A stretch of 64,000 nt of DNA from Erpetoichthys calabaricus (lineage: Eukaryota > Chordata > Cladistia > Polypteriformes > Polypteridae). The position numbers and the translations under genes were made by a program. The stretch is taken from assembly GCF_900747795.2 (NCBI RefSeq), contig NC_041402.2:194728989-194792988 (forward strand), given 5' to 3'. Under the pieces are notes generated by a model. It had not been told where the DNA came from and ran no database searches. It worked only from the letters and a program-made list of their open reading frames with translations. Below, in pieces: positions 47,801-55,219 of this stretch (position 1 is its first letter; each line of letters begins with the position of its first letter).

Positions 47801-47991
47801 AAGGACAACCACTCACCTCGGATGATACTGAAGAGCTCTCCAATACGCATGTTGACAAAAATGCGATAAAAGAAATAGTGCACGTGGTACCCCCAGTGTT
47901 TCAGAGTTGCGTTTTCACTGAGCAAGGGGCTTCCTGCCTCTGCTGGACTCAAGAACACTTTGCTCAGCCAGTTGATGACTTTGGTCAGCCA
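24104..47991 (-). CDS. anapc2: ANAPC2, anaphase-promoting complex subunit 2 (C-terminal ten exons, partial)
   Basis: APC2 is the cullin-like scaffold of the APC/C ubiquitin ligase. It pairs with the RING subunit APC11 to ubiquitinate mitotic regulators such as cyclin B and securin. Ten exons with GT-AG borders and matching phases join in one frame: 47817-47991, 45631-45750, 45358-45475, 43172-43353, 35639-35780, 29521-29596, 29237-29440, 29022-29154, 24529-24767, 24104-24316. They total 1602 nt, or 533 residues plus stop. Strong family words include [115 protein letters not shown] and [10 protein letters not shown]. The C-terminus is the winged-helix (WHB) domain. Human APC2 is 822 residues, so about 290 N-terminal residues are missing here and are expected upstream. 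No frame defects are seen. Confidence 0.96.
24529..24767 (-). CDS. anapc2: ANAPC2 exon, start of WHB region and acidic linker
   Basis: It encodes [20 protein letters not shown], then [17 protein letters not shown], then the acidic [10 protein letters not shown] linker. Acceptor TTTTGCCCAG; donor CAG/GTAGG. It starts in phase with two bases completing the codon split with the previous exon. Confidence 0.95.
25660..28135 (-). mobile_element. Non-LTR retrotransposon fragment interrupted by a Tc1
   Basis: The - strand frame 27644-28129 (161 codons) is the C-terminal part of a jockey/CR1/L2-group reverse transcriptase: [20 protein letters not shown], then [15 protein letters not shown] and [18 protein letters not shown]. 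The sequence at 25660-25820 looks like its 3' UTR, so the Tc1 at 25824-27446 appears to have landed in it. The element is strongly 5'-truncated and lies in the ANAPC2 intron 24768-29021. Confidence 0.75.
25824..27446 (-). mobile_element. Full-length Tc1-like transposon (both inverted repeats)
   Basis: A 1623-bp element flanked by TA (25822-25823, 27447-27448). The terminal inverted repeats are about 160-180 bp: CAGTGCATCCGGAGAGTATT at the left, the reverse of AATACTTTCCGGATGCACTG at the right. The - strand holds the whole transposase in three frames: HTH part 26632-27066 ([20 protein letters not shown], with the AT-hook-like RAGRPSKLS), middle 26356-26592 and the C-terminal DDE part 26044-26280 ([19 protein letters not shown]). 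At least two frame changes inactivate it, but it is the best-preserved transposon in the window. Confidence 0.93.
28210..28640 (+). mobile_element. Tc1-like 3' fragment with poly-G tract
   Basis: The end of a Tc1-type transposase is followed by a terminal repeat ending GAAGGGTCCGAGAGCTTTCTG, similar to the right end of the element at 15045-16405. A run of 20 G lies at 28422-28441. Confidence 0.6.
29022..29154 (-). CDS. anapc2: ANAPC2 exon, cullin homology C-terminal part
   Basis: It encodes [20 protein letters not shown] to [10 protein letters not shown]. Donor AAGA/GTAAGT. The SWKPHLGSV strand is the cullin-fold core seen in all APC2 proteins. Confidence 0.95.
29237..29440 (-). CDS. anapc2: ANAPC2 exon, cullin homology domain
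   Basis: 68 codons in phase 0, [12 protein letters not shown] to [10 protein letters not shown], including [17 protein letters not shown]. The introns on either side are only about 80 bp, in contrast to the multi-kilobase introns elsewhere in the gene. Confidence 0.95.
29521..29596 (-). CDS. anapc2: ANAPC2 exon, cullin homology domain
   Basis: A 76-nt exon encoding [19 protein letters not shown] then CEVMLK. Acceptor TCTCTGCAG; donor AAG/GTAGG. Confidence 0.95.
29774..30880. mobile_element. Helitron-like repeat, tandem or overlapping partial copies
   Basis: A left end ACTAGCCATCCCTTGCGGCT recurs as ACTAGACATCCCCTGCGGCT at 30144. Inner words (AAATAAATCGGGACC, ACTCTGATTCTTAG, AGAAGTCGCAAAATC, GTTCAAGCAAATTCTAGAAA) occur four times near 29970, 30370, 30470 and 30710. 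The right end GCGGACAGACAGGCGTTGG then TATATAGAGATTT occurs at 30840-30880. The family type (Helitron2/Helentron-like) is inferred from the CTAG start and the TATAGAGAT end. It sits in an ANAPC2 intron. Confidence 0.6.
31134..31615. mobile_element. Helitron-like repeat with inner 48-bp tandem units
   Basis: It starts CTAGTCATTAAGCCCGTTAC and ends GGATTTTATTAAAGAGGATT. Inside, a CCTTTAATTTTCTCTGGCGG / AATAC unit repeats about four times between 31338 and 31525, the later steps being 48 bases. No coding capacity is seen. Confidence 0.5.
32523..35077 (-). mobile_element. Helitron-like element with helicase remnant
   Basis: The left end is CTAGCAAAATACCCGCGCTT with a GC-rich hairpin-like CCGCGCTTCGCAGCGG. 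The right end is GGGCTTTGCCTTTTATTAGT then ATAGAT. The - strand frame 33374-33622 reads [20 protein letters not shown] then [11 protein letters not shown], the Pif1-like helicase core of Helitron proteins, followed soon by text like the helicase C-terminal SRVG motif near 33400-33425. The middle of the helicase is missing. Two inner tandem duplications are present, of ~132 bp (34508-34774) and of a TCTCGCGAATATG block (34220-34470). It is non-autonomous. Confidence 0.75.
32659..32850. repeat. (TA)n / (CATA)n microsatellite
   Basis: About 190 bases of TA and CATA/CACA units inside the Helitron-like element. The open frames rich in Y, I, T and H are artefacts of this repeat. Confidence 0.95.
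35639..35780 (-). CDS. anapc2: ANAPC2 exon, start of cullin homology domain
   Basis: It encodes [20 protein letters not shown] then [18 protein letters not shown]. The [16 protein letters not shown] block is nearly invariant in vertebrate APC2. Acceptor TTTTTTTTAG; donor CCAG/GTAGG. Confidence 0.95.
35930..36930 (+). mobile_element. CR1-like LINE fragments split by a solo LTR
   Basis: [18 protein letters not shown] and [14 protein letters not shown] before the break, and CATTGAGAAAG, TGAAGTTAGGAAGCACTTCC and the CTGAATGGTC end after it, are words of the CR1 3' end on the + strand. The two halves are continuous in the family order across the LTR at 36103-36661. Confidence 0.7.
36103..36661 (+). 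mobile_element. Solo LTR of an endogenous retrovirus-like element (fossil)
   Basis: A 559-bp block begins TGTGGTA and ends TACCA (short inverted ends, TG...CA). It holds a TATA-type GTATATAAAG near 36496 and AATAAA near 36575. It is flanked by CAAAG and CAAAA, an almost exact 5-base target duplication, within a CR1 LINE. There is no internal coding part, so it is a recombined solo copy. Family-level assignment is tentative. Confidence 0.65.
37075..37190 (+). mobile_element. Degraded tRNA-derived SINE
   Basis: GCAGAGTGGCACACTGGTTGG then a body like CTACGTGGAGCTTGCTTGGT matches the layout of the common vertebrate SINE with a GTGGAGTTTGCATGTTCTCC body. It is strongly diverged. Confidence 0.45.
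37250..37870 (+). mobile_element. Non-LTR retrotransposon C-terminal fragment
   Basis: It encodes [20 protein letters not shown] then [11 protein letters not shown] (about 37630-37725). The C-x-C ... H-x4 cysteine-rich end following reverse transcriptase is typical of several LINE clades. It is 5'-truncated and its clade is not decided. Confidence 0.6.
37871..39127. other. ANAPC2 intron, no further feature recognised
   Basis: Mixed sequence between exons 35639-35780 and 43172-43353. No exon, clear repeat end or domain-bearing frame. Confidence 0.4.
39128..39720 (+). mobile_element. Possible solo LTR (fossil)
   Basis: It begins TGTTAGG and ends TCTCACA, and has a TATA box in ATGTATAAAAGGGGCC near 39485 and AATAAA near 39660. 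A similar layout recurs at about 40966-41393 and 56508-56827. Flanking target duplications are not convincing, so the boundaries and class are tentative. Confidence 0.35.
40022..40770 (+). mobile_element. RTE-type LINE, 5'-truncated
   Basis: The frame 40022-40549 (175 codons) is the C-terminal half of an RTE-clade reverse transcriptase: [13 protein letters not shown], then [34 protein letters not shown] and RPAMLYG. The 3' end GACGACCCCTAATGGGAAGA with an AAGAAGAAG tail marks the element end. A short reversed copy of the same 3' end is at 58645-58705. A stop shortly before the expected end shows it is dead. Confidence 0.8.
40966..41393 (+). mobile_element. Possible solo LTR (fossil)
   Basis: It begins TGTTATGG and ends GGTCACA, with AATAATAAAGCC near 41325 as a likely polyadenylation signal. 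It resembles the block at 39128-39720 in layout. Class and ends are tentative. Confidence 0.3.
41989..42192 (+). mobile_element. tRNA-derived SINE (copy 2)
   Basis: Head GGGCGGAGTGGTGGCTCTGA (A box), GGTTCGAATCCCC (B box), body CTGGGCCCTTGAGCAAGG and end AATTGTATAAGGCGAAATAA. It matches the copy at 4955-5190 and is better preserved in the head. Confidence 0.85.
42193..43171. other. ANAPC2 intron, no feature recognised
   Basis: No exon or clear repeat boundary. Confidence 0.4.
43172..43353 (-). CDS. anapc2: ANAPC2 exon with acidic linker
   Basis: It encodes [20 protein letters not shown] and then an acidic stretch, [16 protein letters not shown], to DPIDAQT. Acceptor CTGTGGCAG; donor ACAG/GTATG. 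The acidic linker between the repeats and the cullin domain is also found in human APC2. Confidence 0.95.
43354..45357. other. ANAPC2 intron, little recognised
   Basis: Mostly AT-rich unique-looking DNA. A stretch from ACACCGCGTTTACACTG at about 44600 to about 44960 may be a degraded DNA transposon, but no paired ends were found. Confidence 0.35.
45358..45475 (-). CDS. anapc2: ANAPC2 exon, cullin repeat region
   Basis: It encodes [20 protein letters not shown] then [19 protein letters not shown]. Acceptor CTTTTTAG; donor TGAG/GTACTC. The phase matches both neighbours. Confidence 0.95.
45631..45750 (-). CDS. anapc2: ANAPC2 exon, cullin repeat region
   Basis: It encodes [20 protein letters not shown] then [19 protein letters not shown]. 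Acceptor TCACGGCAG; donor CCAG/GTGACT. Confidence 0.95.
45819..47532. mobile_element. hAT-like non-autonomous element, 1.7 kb
   Basis: The ends are CAAGGTTATTATAGTTAACG and the reverse of AACTATAACCCCCTTG. They are flanked by an exact 8-base target duplication GTTCACAC (45811-45818 and 47533-47540). The ends also carry an AACTAAAACTGAAA-type sub-repeat. No transposase frame is seen. It sits in the ANAPC2 intron between exons 45631-45750 and 47817-47991. Confidence 0.88.
47817..47991 (-). CDS. anapc2: ANAPC2 exon, most upstream one found
   Basis: It encodes [20 protein letters not shown], then [20 protein letters not shown] and [10 protein letters not shown]. Acceptor TAATTTCAG; donor CGAG/GTGAGT. 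It corresponds to the region after FHKW in human APC2, so earlier exons are still needed upstream. Confidence 0.93.
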
Positions 47992-48631
47992 CTGAAATTA
48001 CAATAAGAACACATTGGGCTTGGTAAGAATTTGAAGGAGGGGGAAAAATATGTAATGCAGAGAATTCACTTGAGCTCCATATGTGCAAAGCATACAATTA
48101 TTTAACTCAAAATTATCTATTGAGCACATGTCTTGTTTAAAATTGTCCAAAATATTTCCAGGGCAAGATCCATCCTGCCTCACTGGGCCACACGTTTTGG
48201 GCGGCCTGCACCAAATTAACATCATTCTGGACCAACATTTTTAAATGCCTTTCAGACAGCCTTGGGGTCCCAATCCCTCCTAATCCTCTAACAGCTGTGT
48301 TGGGTGGGCTCCCAGATGGGCTTAAACTGGAGATGGTCAAACTAACTGTAATGGCCTTTACTACACTATTGGCACGTAGACTTATCTTGCTCACCTGGAA
48401 GAATCCCAGCCCACCTCTTTTAAGTCAGTGGGTCACTGATGTCTTATATTATTTGAAATTGGAAAAAAATCAAACTCTCACTTAGAGGATCTGTGCAGAA
48501 CTTTTTCAAAACCTGGCAGGATCTAACCAATAACATTTCAGAATAAGCTTTTAAAGCACTGAGGAAGCAGATTCTCTCTCCCTTATTTTTCTTCTTCTCC
48601 GTTTATCTTTATTCACTTATTAATTCACCTA

Positions 48632-49670
48632 CAGTGGAACCTCGGTTTGCGAGTAACTTGGTTTATGAGTGTTTTGCAAGACGAGCTAAAATTTTTAATA
48701 AATTTTGACTTGAAACGAGCGAGGTCTTGCAGTACGAGTAGTATGTATACGCTTTGTCTGCTGAATGTCATGTGATCACAACTGAGCTGATGGTGGTTCT
48801 CTCTCTCGCTGCGGGATTGTGGGCAATCGTCTTCTATTGTCCATCTGAGCAGAGGCGTAGCTAGGGTTTTCAGCACCCGGGGACAACTGAAAATTTCGCG
48901 CCCCCTCCTGTTTGCCAAAATGCAATGGGGCCCTGGATGCTGTGCCCGGGGACAGATGCCACCCCCTAGCTACGCTGCTGCGTCCGAGTTGGCGTGCCTC
49001 ACTCATATAGTCAACTTCCGTACGAGAGTATACTGTTTACTACAGCATTGTGACTGTGTGTGTGTGTGTGTGTGCTGTGATGTGCGAGTCCACGTCTTCC
49101 AACCCAAAAGACGAAGCTGAGTCTCAGTACTGTACTTTAACAACAGCAGCTTCATTCAGCTTGAAACAGCAACAGCACGGTTATTTATTGTAGCGGGATC
49201 TGCCACTCTCCTATACACAGACACAGCAGTCAGACAGGGTCGTGGCCAAGTAGTACTGTGCCCTGCACATTAATAATATTCCTTGTTCCTTGTATCACCC
49301 ATCGACGGCAGGTGCTTATAGCATGTCCGCGATCTTTTCGGATTCACTTTACGGCGAACTGCCACAGCGCTGGGAGACTGAGATTGCTTTGGGACGCTCT
49401 TCTGCGTGTCGTCCCGTTGGGTGGAATCCCGTAAGAGTTTAGAAACTCACTCACACCAGCCATGATTCTTTTTAAAGGTAAAGTGCAGGTTTTATGCATT
49501 TTTACTTTATATTTTGTATTAATCATTTTTATATAAATAGTTTTGGGTGGTGGAACGAATCATCTGAGTTTCCATTATTTCTTATGGGGAAATTCACTTT
49601 GATATACGAGTGCTTTGGACTGCGAGCACATTTCTGGAACGAATTATGCTCGCAAATCGAGGTTCCACTG
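48632..49670. mobile_element. Tigger/pogo-like non-autonomous transposon
   Basis: A 1039-bp element with inverted ends CAGTGGAACCTCGGTTTGCG and the reverse of CGCAAATCGAGGTTCCACTG, flanked by TA on both sides. Ends of this form are typical of the TcMar-Tigger group. It carries a (TG)n tract at 49056-49075 and a nested hAT MITE. No transposase remains. Confidence 0.85.
48850..48980. mobile_element. hAT-like MITE nested in the Tigger-like element
   Basis: A 131-bp element with inverted ends CAGAGGCGTAGCTAGGG and CCCTAGCTACGCTGCTG. The flanks CATCTGAG and CGTCCGAG are an 8-base duplication with two differences. Confidence 0.75.
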
Positions 49671-50069
49671 TATTTACTTATTTTTACTAGCTACAAGTCT
49701 TTCTCTGCTGGCTATGCTCTCTTTCTCAGGGGTGGGGGTTGATTTGCTTTTGATCCTATTTTTGTAAAAATTGACCTATTTGTATGGGATGTAGTGTGAT
49801 TTCAATAAAATCAATAAAATTATAAAAAAAAAATGTAATGGACAATAATGAGCGGGTTGATGAGCACAGACAGAGCTGAGAACATTACAAGGCTTGAGGA
49901 GTCAATGTTTAGAGGAAGGAAAGCAAATGGCTTCAGCAAGTGTCGAAACCTGTAGACAGCTCAATGCTTCTTACATTACAACACCTAAAGGGGGAAGTCC
50001 ACTCTCTAGGACCTATGAATCCTTCATTGCGATCATAAGCCACTTTTGTATTGGATGCTCGTCTAAAAG

Positions 50070-51110
50070 ATATACAGTAATTAGAACATTAAAGAAAAAC
50101 TCTGACGAGAACAGGCCATTCAGCTCGGCAAACTTGCCCATCTTATGTAGATCAGGGCTTCTTAAACTATGGGACATGAGATCTCTCTAGTTGTGAGTCA
50201 CAAACGGTTTATGGAAAGCTTTGTGATGGGCCCTAAACCCCCTGGGATGCCATTTGGTGGTCCAAGAGAGAAGGACGATATTCATGGTAACATTTTGCTC
50301 TGATTATGGGTTGTAATAGGCAAAATTGGGTTGCAAGAAAAAAAAAAGTTTAAGAACCACTGATGTGGACTGTCCAAAATAACATCAAGTCGAGATCGAA
50401 GGCCCCAAAAGTCCTGCTCTCCACCACACGACTCAGTCATTTAGTCCATGTGTCTATGGTTCTTTGTGTGAAGAAATACTTCCCAACATCTGTGAAAAAT
50501 CTGCCCTTAAATTTCTAATCTTGTCCCTGTGTTCCTGTTGCAAAATTTAGTTTAAAGTAACAACTGGGATCCACCATACCGATTCCTTTCATAATTTTAA
50601 TCACTTCAAGTTAACTCACCTCTTAATCTCCGTTTGTTTGGCTCCCTCAGTCTTTCCTCATACCCTCATGGTCTCTGAATCAGCCCAGTTGCTTTTTTCT
50701 GGACTCTCTCAAGTGCTGCTTTGTCTTTTCTGTAATATGGAGACTAAAACTTCACACCATACTCCAGGTAAGGCCTCACAAGGGTGTTACATAACCTCAC
50801 TTGACTTGAACTCCACACATCATGCTACATAACCCAGAATCCACTATGTGGATGTAGACAGTGATGAGTCCACTGTGACTCCCAGGTCCTTCTCATAAGA
50901 TGTACTTTCAAGTTTTCAGACCTCCCACTGTGATTTCAAACCTAATGTTTCTGCTTCCTATATGTAATTCTTTATATGTACTTACTTTAAATGTCACCTG
51001 CTCAAGAATGTATGCTATCCAATTCTGCCTGTAATAGTTAAGCCGATTCCTCATCATCTGTCCTTTCACCCTGCTTGGCCTCAACTGCAAACATAACCCA
51101 CCTATTGATT
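50070..51110 (-). mobile_element. CR1-like LINE 3' region
   Basis: It runs in reverse order to the copy at 9495-11090: GAACAGGCCATTCAGCTCGG at its 3' end, then TCTTTGTGTGAAGAAATACT, ACTCCAGGTAAGGCCTCACA and GATGAGTCCACTGTGACTCC. A hAT-type MITE interrupts it at 50153-50362. Confidence 0.75.
50153..50362. mobile_element. hAT-like MITE inside the CR1
   Basis: A 210-bp element with inverted ends CAGGGCTTCTTAAACT and AGTTTAAGAACCACTG. The flanks ATGTAGAT and ATGTGGAC agree at six of eight bases. Confidence 0.75.
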
Positions 51111-51141
51111 ATATTCTTATCTAGCTGGTCTACTGTATGTA

Positions 51142-52696
51142 CAGCAGGGACAATAAGTATTGAACGCGTCAACATCTTTCTCAGTAAATATTTTTCTAAT
51201 GGGGCTTGTGACATTAAATTTACACCAGATCTCGGGAACAACCCAACTAATCCACACATACAAATAAATCAAAACAAGTAAGTCCACAAATGAAGTGGAA
51301 TGACACGGGGAATAATTATTGAACACACGAAGAAATGGAGGTGCAAAAAAAGCATGGAAAGCCAAGAAATCTAACAGCATTTAGATGTGTTTTCGATCCT
51401 ATTTTTGTAAAAATGGATCTATTTGTATGGAATGTTGTGTGATTTCAACAAAATCAATAAAATTAAAAAGAAAGAAAAAAGAAATCCTGATAGCCCCTTA
51501 TTGGTGCAAATGGTTTAGTCCTAAGTGATGGCCTGTCATTCCCAGGGTGTCACACAAGAAGCATCTCATGGTGGGTAAAAGCAAAGTGCTCTCTCATGTG
51601 CTGGCACTGGTGACAGATGTATTTCTGAACTTCTGAATGTTCCAGTGAGCACCATTGGGGCCGTCATCTGGAAGTGGAAAGAACATCACTACACCATAAA
51701 CCAGTCATGACCAGGCGCTCCTTGCAAGATTTCTGACAGATGAGTCAAAAGAATAATCAGAAGAGTTGTCCAAGAGCCAAGGGCCACTGGTGGAGAGCTT
51801 CAAAAAGACCTGCAATTAGTAGAAAACAATAAGTAATGCTATCCACCACCCCGGCCTCTGTGCACACCGATCACCAGGCAAGACTCCACTGCAGAAGTTA
51901 AAGCACGTTGAAAGTTTGCTACACAACATTTGGACAAGCCAATGAAATCCTCAGAGAATAGAGTCTGGTGAGAGGAGATCAAAATAGAACTCTTTGGATG
52001 TCATTGCACACCCCATGTTAGGAGGAGAAATGGTGTTGCACTTCACCCCTAGAACACCAGCAGTGAAGTGTGGAGGTGGGAACATCACGGTGTGAGGCTG
52101 TTTGTCAGAATATGGTACTGGCAGACTTCATATAATTGAAGGAAGGATGAATGGAGAAATGTACCGAGACATTCCTGATAAGAATCTGCTGCCATCTACC
52201 AGGATGCTGAAGAAGATGAAATATGGGGGGACATTTCAGCAAGACGAGGACCCCAAACACACAGCCAAGGAAACTCTCAATTGGTTTCGGAGAATAAAGA
52301 AAAATCAAGAAGCTGCTAGAATGGCCCAGTCAGTCAGTCAATCAGTTGACTTGAATCCCATTGAAAATTGATGGAAAGAACTGAAGAGCAAGAGTTCCTA
52401 GACGAGGCCCCCGGAACCTTCCAGATCTGAAGACAGTTTGGGCCCAAATCTCACCTGATGTTTCTTCATAGAGGAGGCGTCTTGAAGCTGTCATCACCAG
52501 CAAAGGCTTTTCTACTATTAAGTACATTTCAATCAGCGTGTTATTCCCTGTGTCATTCCACTTTATTACACAGCTTAACTTATGGATGTGTTTGTTTTGA
52601 TTTTTCTTTGTATGTATGGATTACTTGGGCTGTTACCGAGATCTGGCGTACATTTCATGTCAACGTTGACGTGTTAAATACTCTTTTTCCTGGCTG
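51142..52696 (+). mobile_element. Tc1-like transposon with both ends and inserted L1 tail
   Basis: Ends CAGCAGGGACAATAAGTATT and the reverse of TTAAATACTCTTTTTCCTGG, flanked by TA. 1555 bp long. The + strand transposase remnant includes [19 protein letters not shown] (52138) and [18 protein letters not shown] (52232). It contains an ~80-bp L1-like 3' tail at 51390-51470. It is broken by several stops and frame changes. Confidence 0.85.
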
Positions 52697-52744
52697 TAAA
52701 ACCAGAGGTCCTGACTCTTTGTGGTCATAAAAGATCCCTGGGCA

Positions 52745-52950
52745 TCCTTCGTAAAGAGCAGGGTGTATCCCAAAGGCCAGGCCTAAATTGCCCACCACGG
52801 TCGCCTAATCATGTCTTTAATTGGCTATCCCCCTCTCCCACCACTTCACCACCTAATAGCTTATGTGTGGTGAGTGTACTGGCACTGGAAATACATTTAC
52901 TAAGAAAGACGTTGATGTGTTCAATACTCATTTTCCTGGCAGTATATTCA
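52745..52950. mobile_element. L2-like/SINE piece and a Tc1 end fragment
   Basis: 52745-52885 matches 5215-5315 in word order. 52889-52943 is the right-end inverted repeat of the same Tc1 family as 51142-52696 (reverse reads TGCCAGGAAAATGAGTATTG). Confidence 0.6.
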
Positions 52951-53166
52951 GTAGAGGAGCGGCCCCAGCACTGATCCCTCAAGGACGTCACTTTTAACGT
53001 CGACCATTTCTTACAAAGCCCCCCATCTGCTATAATGTAATATGTTGAACACCAAAAGCCATCTTAGATACATGAAGAACACACACAAACCTCAGAGACT
53101 GTAGTGGTCCTCGAAAGTCTAGGGCTGTTAAGGGGTGGACAATCCTCACTGTGAGACGGCAGGCAC

Positions 53167-54317
53167 TAGTGCTGGGAGGTATACCGGTTCATACCGAAAA
53201 CCGTTTTTTTATTTTTGTTATGATACAGATTTTCCTTATACTGCAATACCAGTATAAATAGCCTAAGCTATGTTCGGAACGTGGCGCAGCAGGAAACTGT
53301 TTCAGGGGGGGACCTTTTTCACTGCTACACCGCTAAACACGCATGCAATGGAGTACATGCGTTAGTGGAGCTTTTGAGCGGTGAAAATGGACAGAGAACA
53401 TTCCGAAAACTGAAGCTGTAGCAGACGATAAAGTTGAACATAATGACACAGAAGAACGTTTGCTGAAAAAAGGAGCCGAGTCTGTTGTCTGGAGATGGTC
53501 GGATGTGGACCAAACAACTAATTACTGCAAATGCTGTAGAGCTAAAGTTGTTGCCGGAGGCGGCAACCCAAGCAATTTGCTGCACCACCTTAGCTGCACA
53601 CATGCTTTGGAGTACCATGAATGTATGGAACCAAGATTGGCACCCTTCACGTCCTCAGGTAAAACTGAAAAAGCGAGAGGACACTTGAGTCAGACGTCAC
53701 TTGTAGACGCGTTTGCTAGAGGTACTAGATATGACAAAAAAAACAAGCGGTGGATCAAGATAACCAACGCCATTACAATCCATATAGCTAACATGTCAGT
53801 GGACAGAGATTGTTAACGTTAACAGAAAGTGTAGTTGGTTTACAAAAAATATTTGCTCTTTATTCCTTTTCTAAGACATATTCAGTGCAGTACAACTCTG
53901 GATATATTACTAAGTCTAAATGCCTCTTTGGATGGTTGAAAATATGTTGTAAAAATGATAGTTTACGTTGTTTGCAAAATTTGTTCAATAAAAAGGCTCT
54001 ATATTTTGACTGCATCTGTCATGCAATGAGATTCCTTCTCTTCATTAGTGCCACCCCCTTGAAAAGTATCACTTTATGGGGCCATGCAAACCTGTAGTAA
54101 TACTTGTACATTGTACAATAAAAAACAGTTTTAATGTGCACACAATTCTCATGACAGTGGAATAGGTTATTCTTAGCCAGTCTACTGCAGTAATTGCAGT
54201 GGAAATTGTGGTTAACATCCACTCATGCATGGGAAAAAAAATACCGTCAAATTCTGTGAAACCGGTATAATTGAAAAATACCGTGATATAGAATTTTGGT
54301 CATACCGCCCAGCACTA
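53167..54317 (+). mobile_element. hAT-family element with BED-finger coding remnant
   Basis: The ends TAGTGCTGGGAGGTATACCG and the reverse of GGTCATACCGCCCAGCACTA are flanked by an exact 8-base duplication GCAGGCAC (53159-53166, 54318-54325). The frame 53460-53816 encodes a BED-type zinc finger: SVVWRWSDVDQ, YCKCCRAKV, then NPSNLLHHLSCTH. That is the N-terminal DNA-binding part of hAT transposases and ZBED proteins. The catalytic RNase H-like and dimerisation regions are absent, so this is an internal-deletion derivative of 1151 bp. Confidence 0.88.
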
Positions 54318-54532
54318 GCAGGCACTAATTAAAAGCAATCTGCAATCCGCTTCATTTCCGGGTTTGTGCTCAGATGGACTGCAGCGACCTGTAAATGAAG
54401 GCTATGGACATAAAGTGAAGCTGCAAAAGTCTGTGAAGTGCAATGCACCAAAAGAGACGCTGCTTCAACTCCGAGTATTTTGTATATTTTCCTTTTTAAG
54501 TTTATGTTCATTTTCTTTCGGTGTTATATTTC

Positions 54533-55219
54533 TATTATATAAAAAAAATCTTGGGACGAGACTTTTTTCCGGCGACGAGACGTGATCTTTTGAAGAGAGA
54601 CGCTTTCACATCCCGCGAGACAGGCATGTCACATCATACTTACATCCTTTGGAAGCAGGAAAATTCGAAAGTTGAAATAACGGAAAAGTTAAACGAGATC
54701 GCATAGTGTTTGAGGACAAAAGGACAGGTGCTGTACAGGCTTTTCAACATTCAAAGCGCCGCCTGAAATGTCGATCACATGGACCAAAAGCAGCAGGAAG
54801 GTAGCAGCAAGCCAGCTGCTACTCGAGCAAAGAGGAGGCAAAAAATAAAGAACTGTTACTTGTGTCTCACTGTATCACCGTTTAAGAGGGCTTTCAGAGG
54901 AGCGACTGCGTCTCCTTGGGGTGCATTCAGCCACACTCTTCACAATGGTGAGTGGCAGGGAGATTGGGGGTCGAACTGGTAAGCATGCGAACTTCAGAAC
55001 ACATGGCATGGCAGCAGCAAGCCAGCAGCTGATCGAGCAAAGAGGAGGTAAAAAAAAAAAAATTTATTTGTTTCCCATTGTATCACCGTTTAAGAGGGGG
55101 TTTCAGAGGAGCGACCACGTCTCTTTGGGGTGCATTCAGCCCCCCTCTTCACAACGGCATTAAGCACGGGGGGGGGAGGGGTTGGCAAGCGAAGCGAGCA
55201 GAGGGCAAGGCCCCCTAGT
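54533..55219 (+). mobile_element. Helitron-like non-autonomous element (copy 1)
   Basis: It starts TCTATTATATAAAAAAAATC then TTGGGACGAGAC, and ends AAGGCCCCCTAGT, in line with the Helitron TC...CTRR rule. An inner block (AGCAAAGAGGAGG, GTATCACCGTTTAAGAGGG, TCCTTGGGGTGCATTCAG) is duplicated at about 54820-54950 and 55035-55155. The related element at 61558-62371 confirms the boundaries. Confidence 0.7.

Larger units (their letters stand above)
48166..49835 (+). mobile_element. L1-type LINE 3' end, split by a Tigger-like element
   Basis: The last part of an L1-like ORF2 (TSFWTNIFKCLSDSLGVPIP, then TTLLARRLILLTWKNPSPP and SQWVTDVLYYLKLEK) ends near 48485. A 3' UTR follows, and the end GATCCTATTTTTGTAAAAAT then TCAATAAAATCAATAAAATT runs to 49835. 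A second copy of this end, at 51390-51470, lies inside a Tc1 element. Confidence 0.75.
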
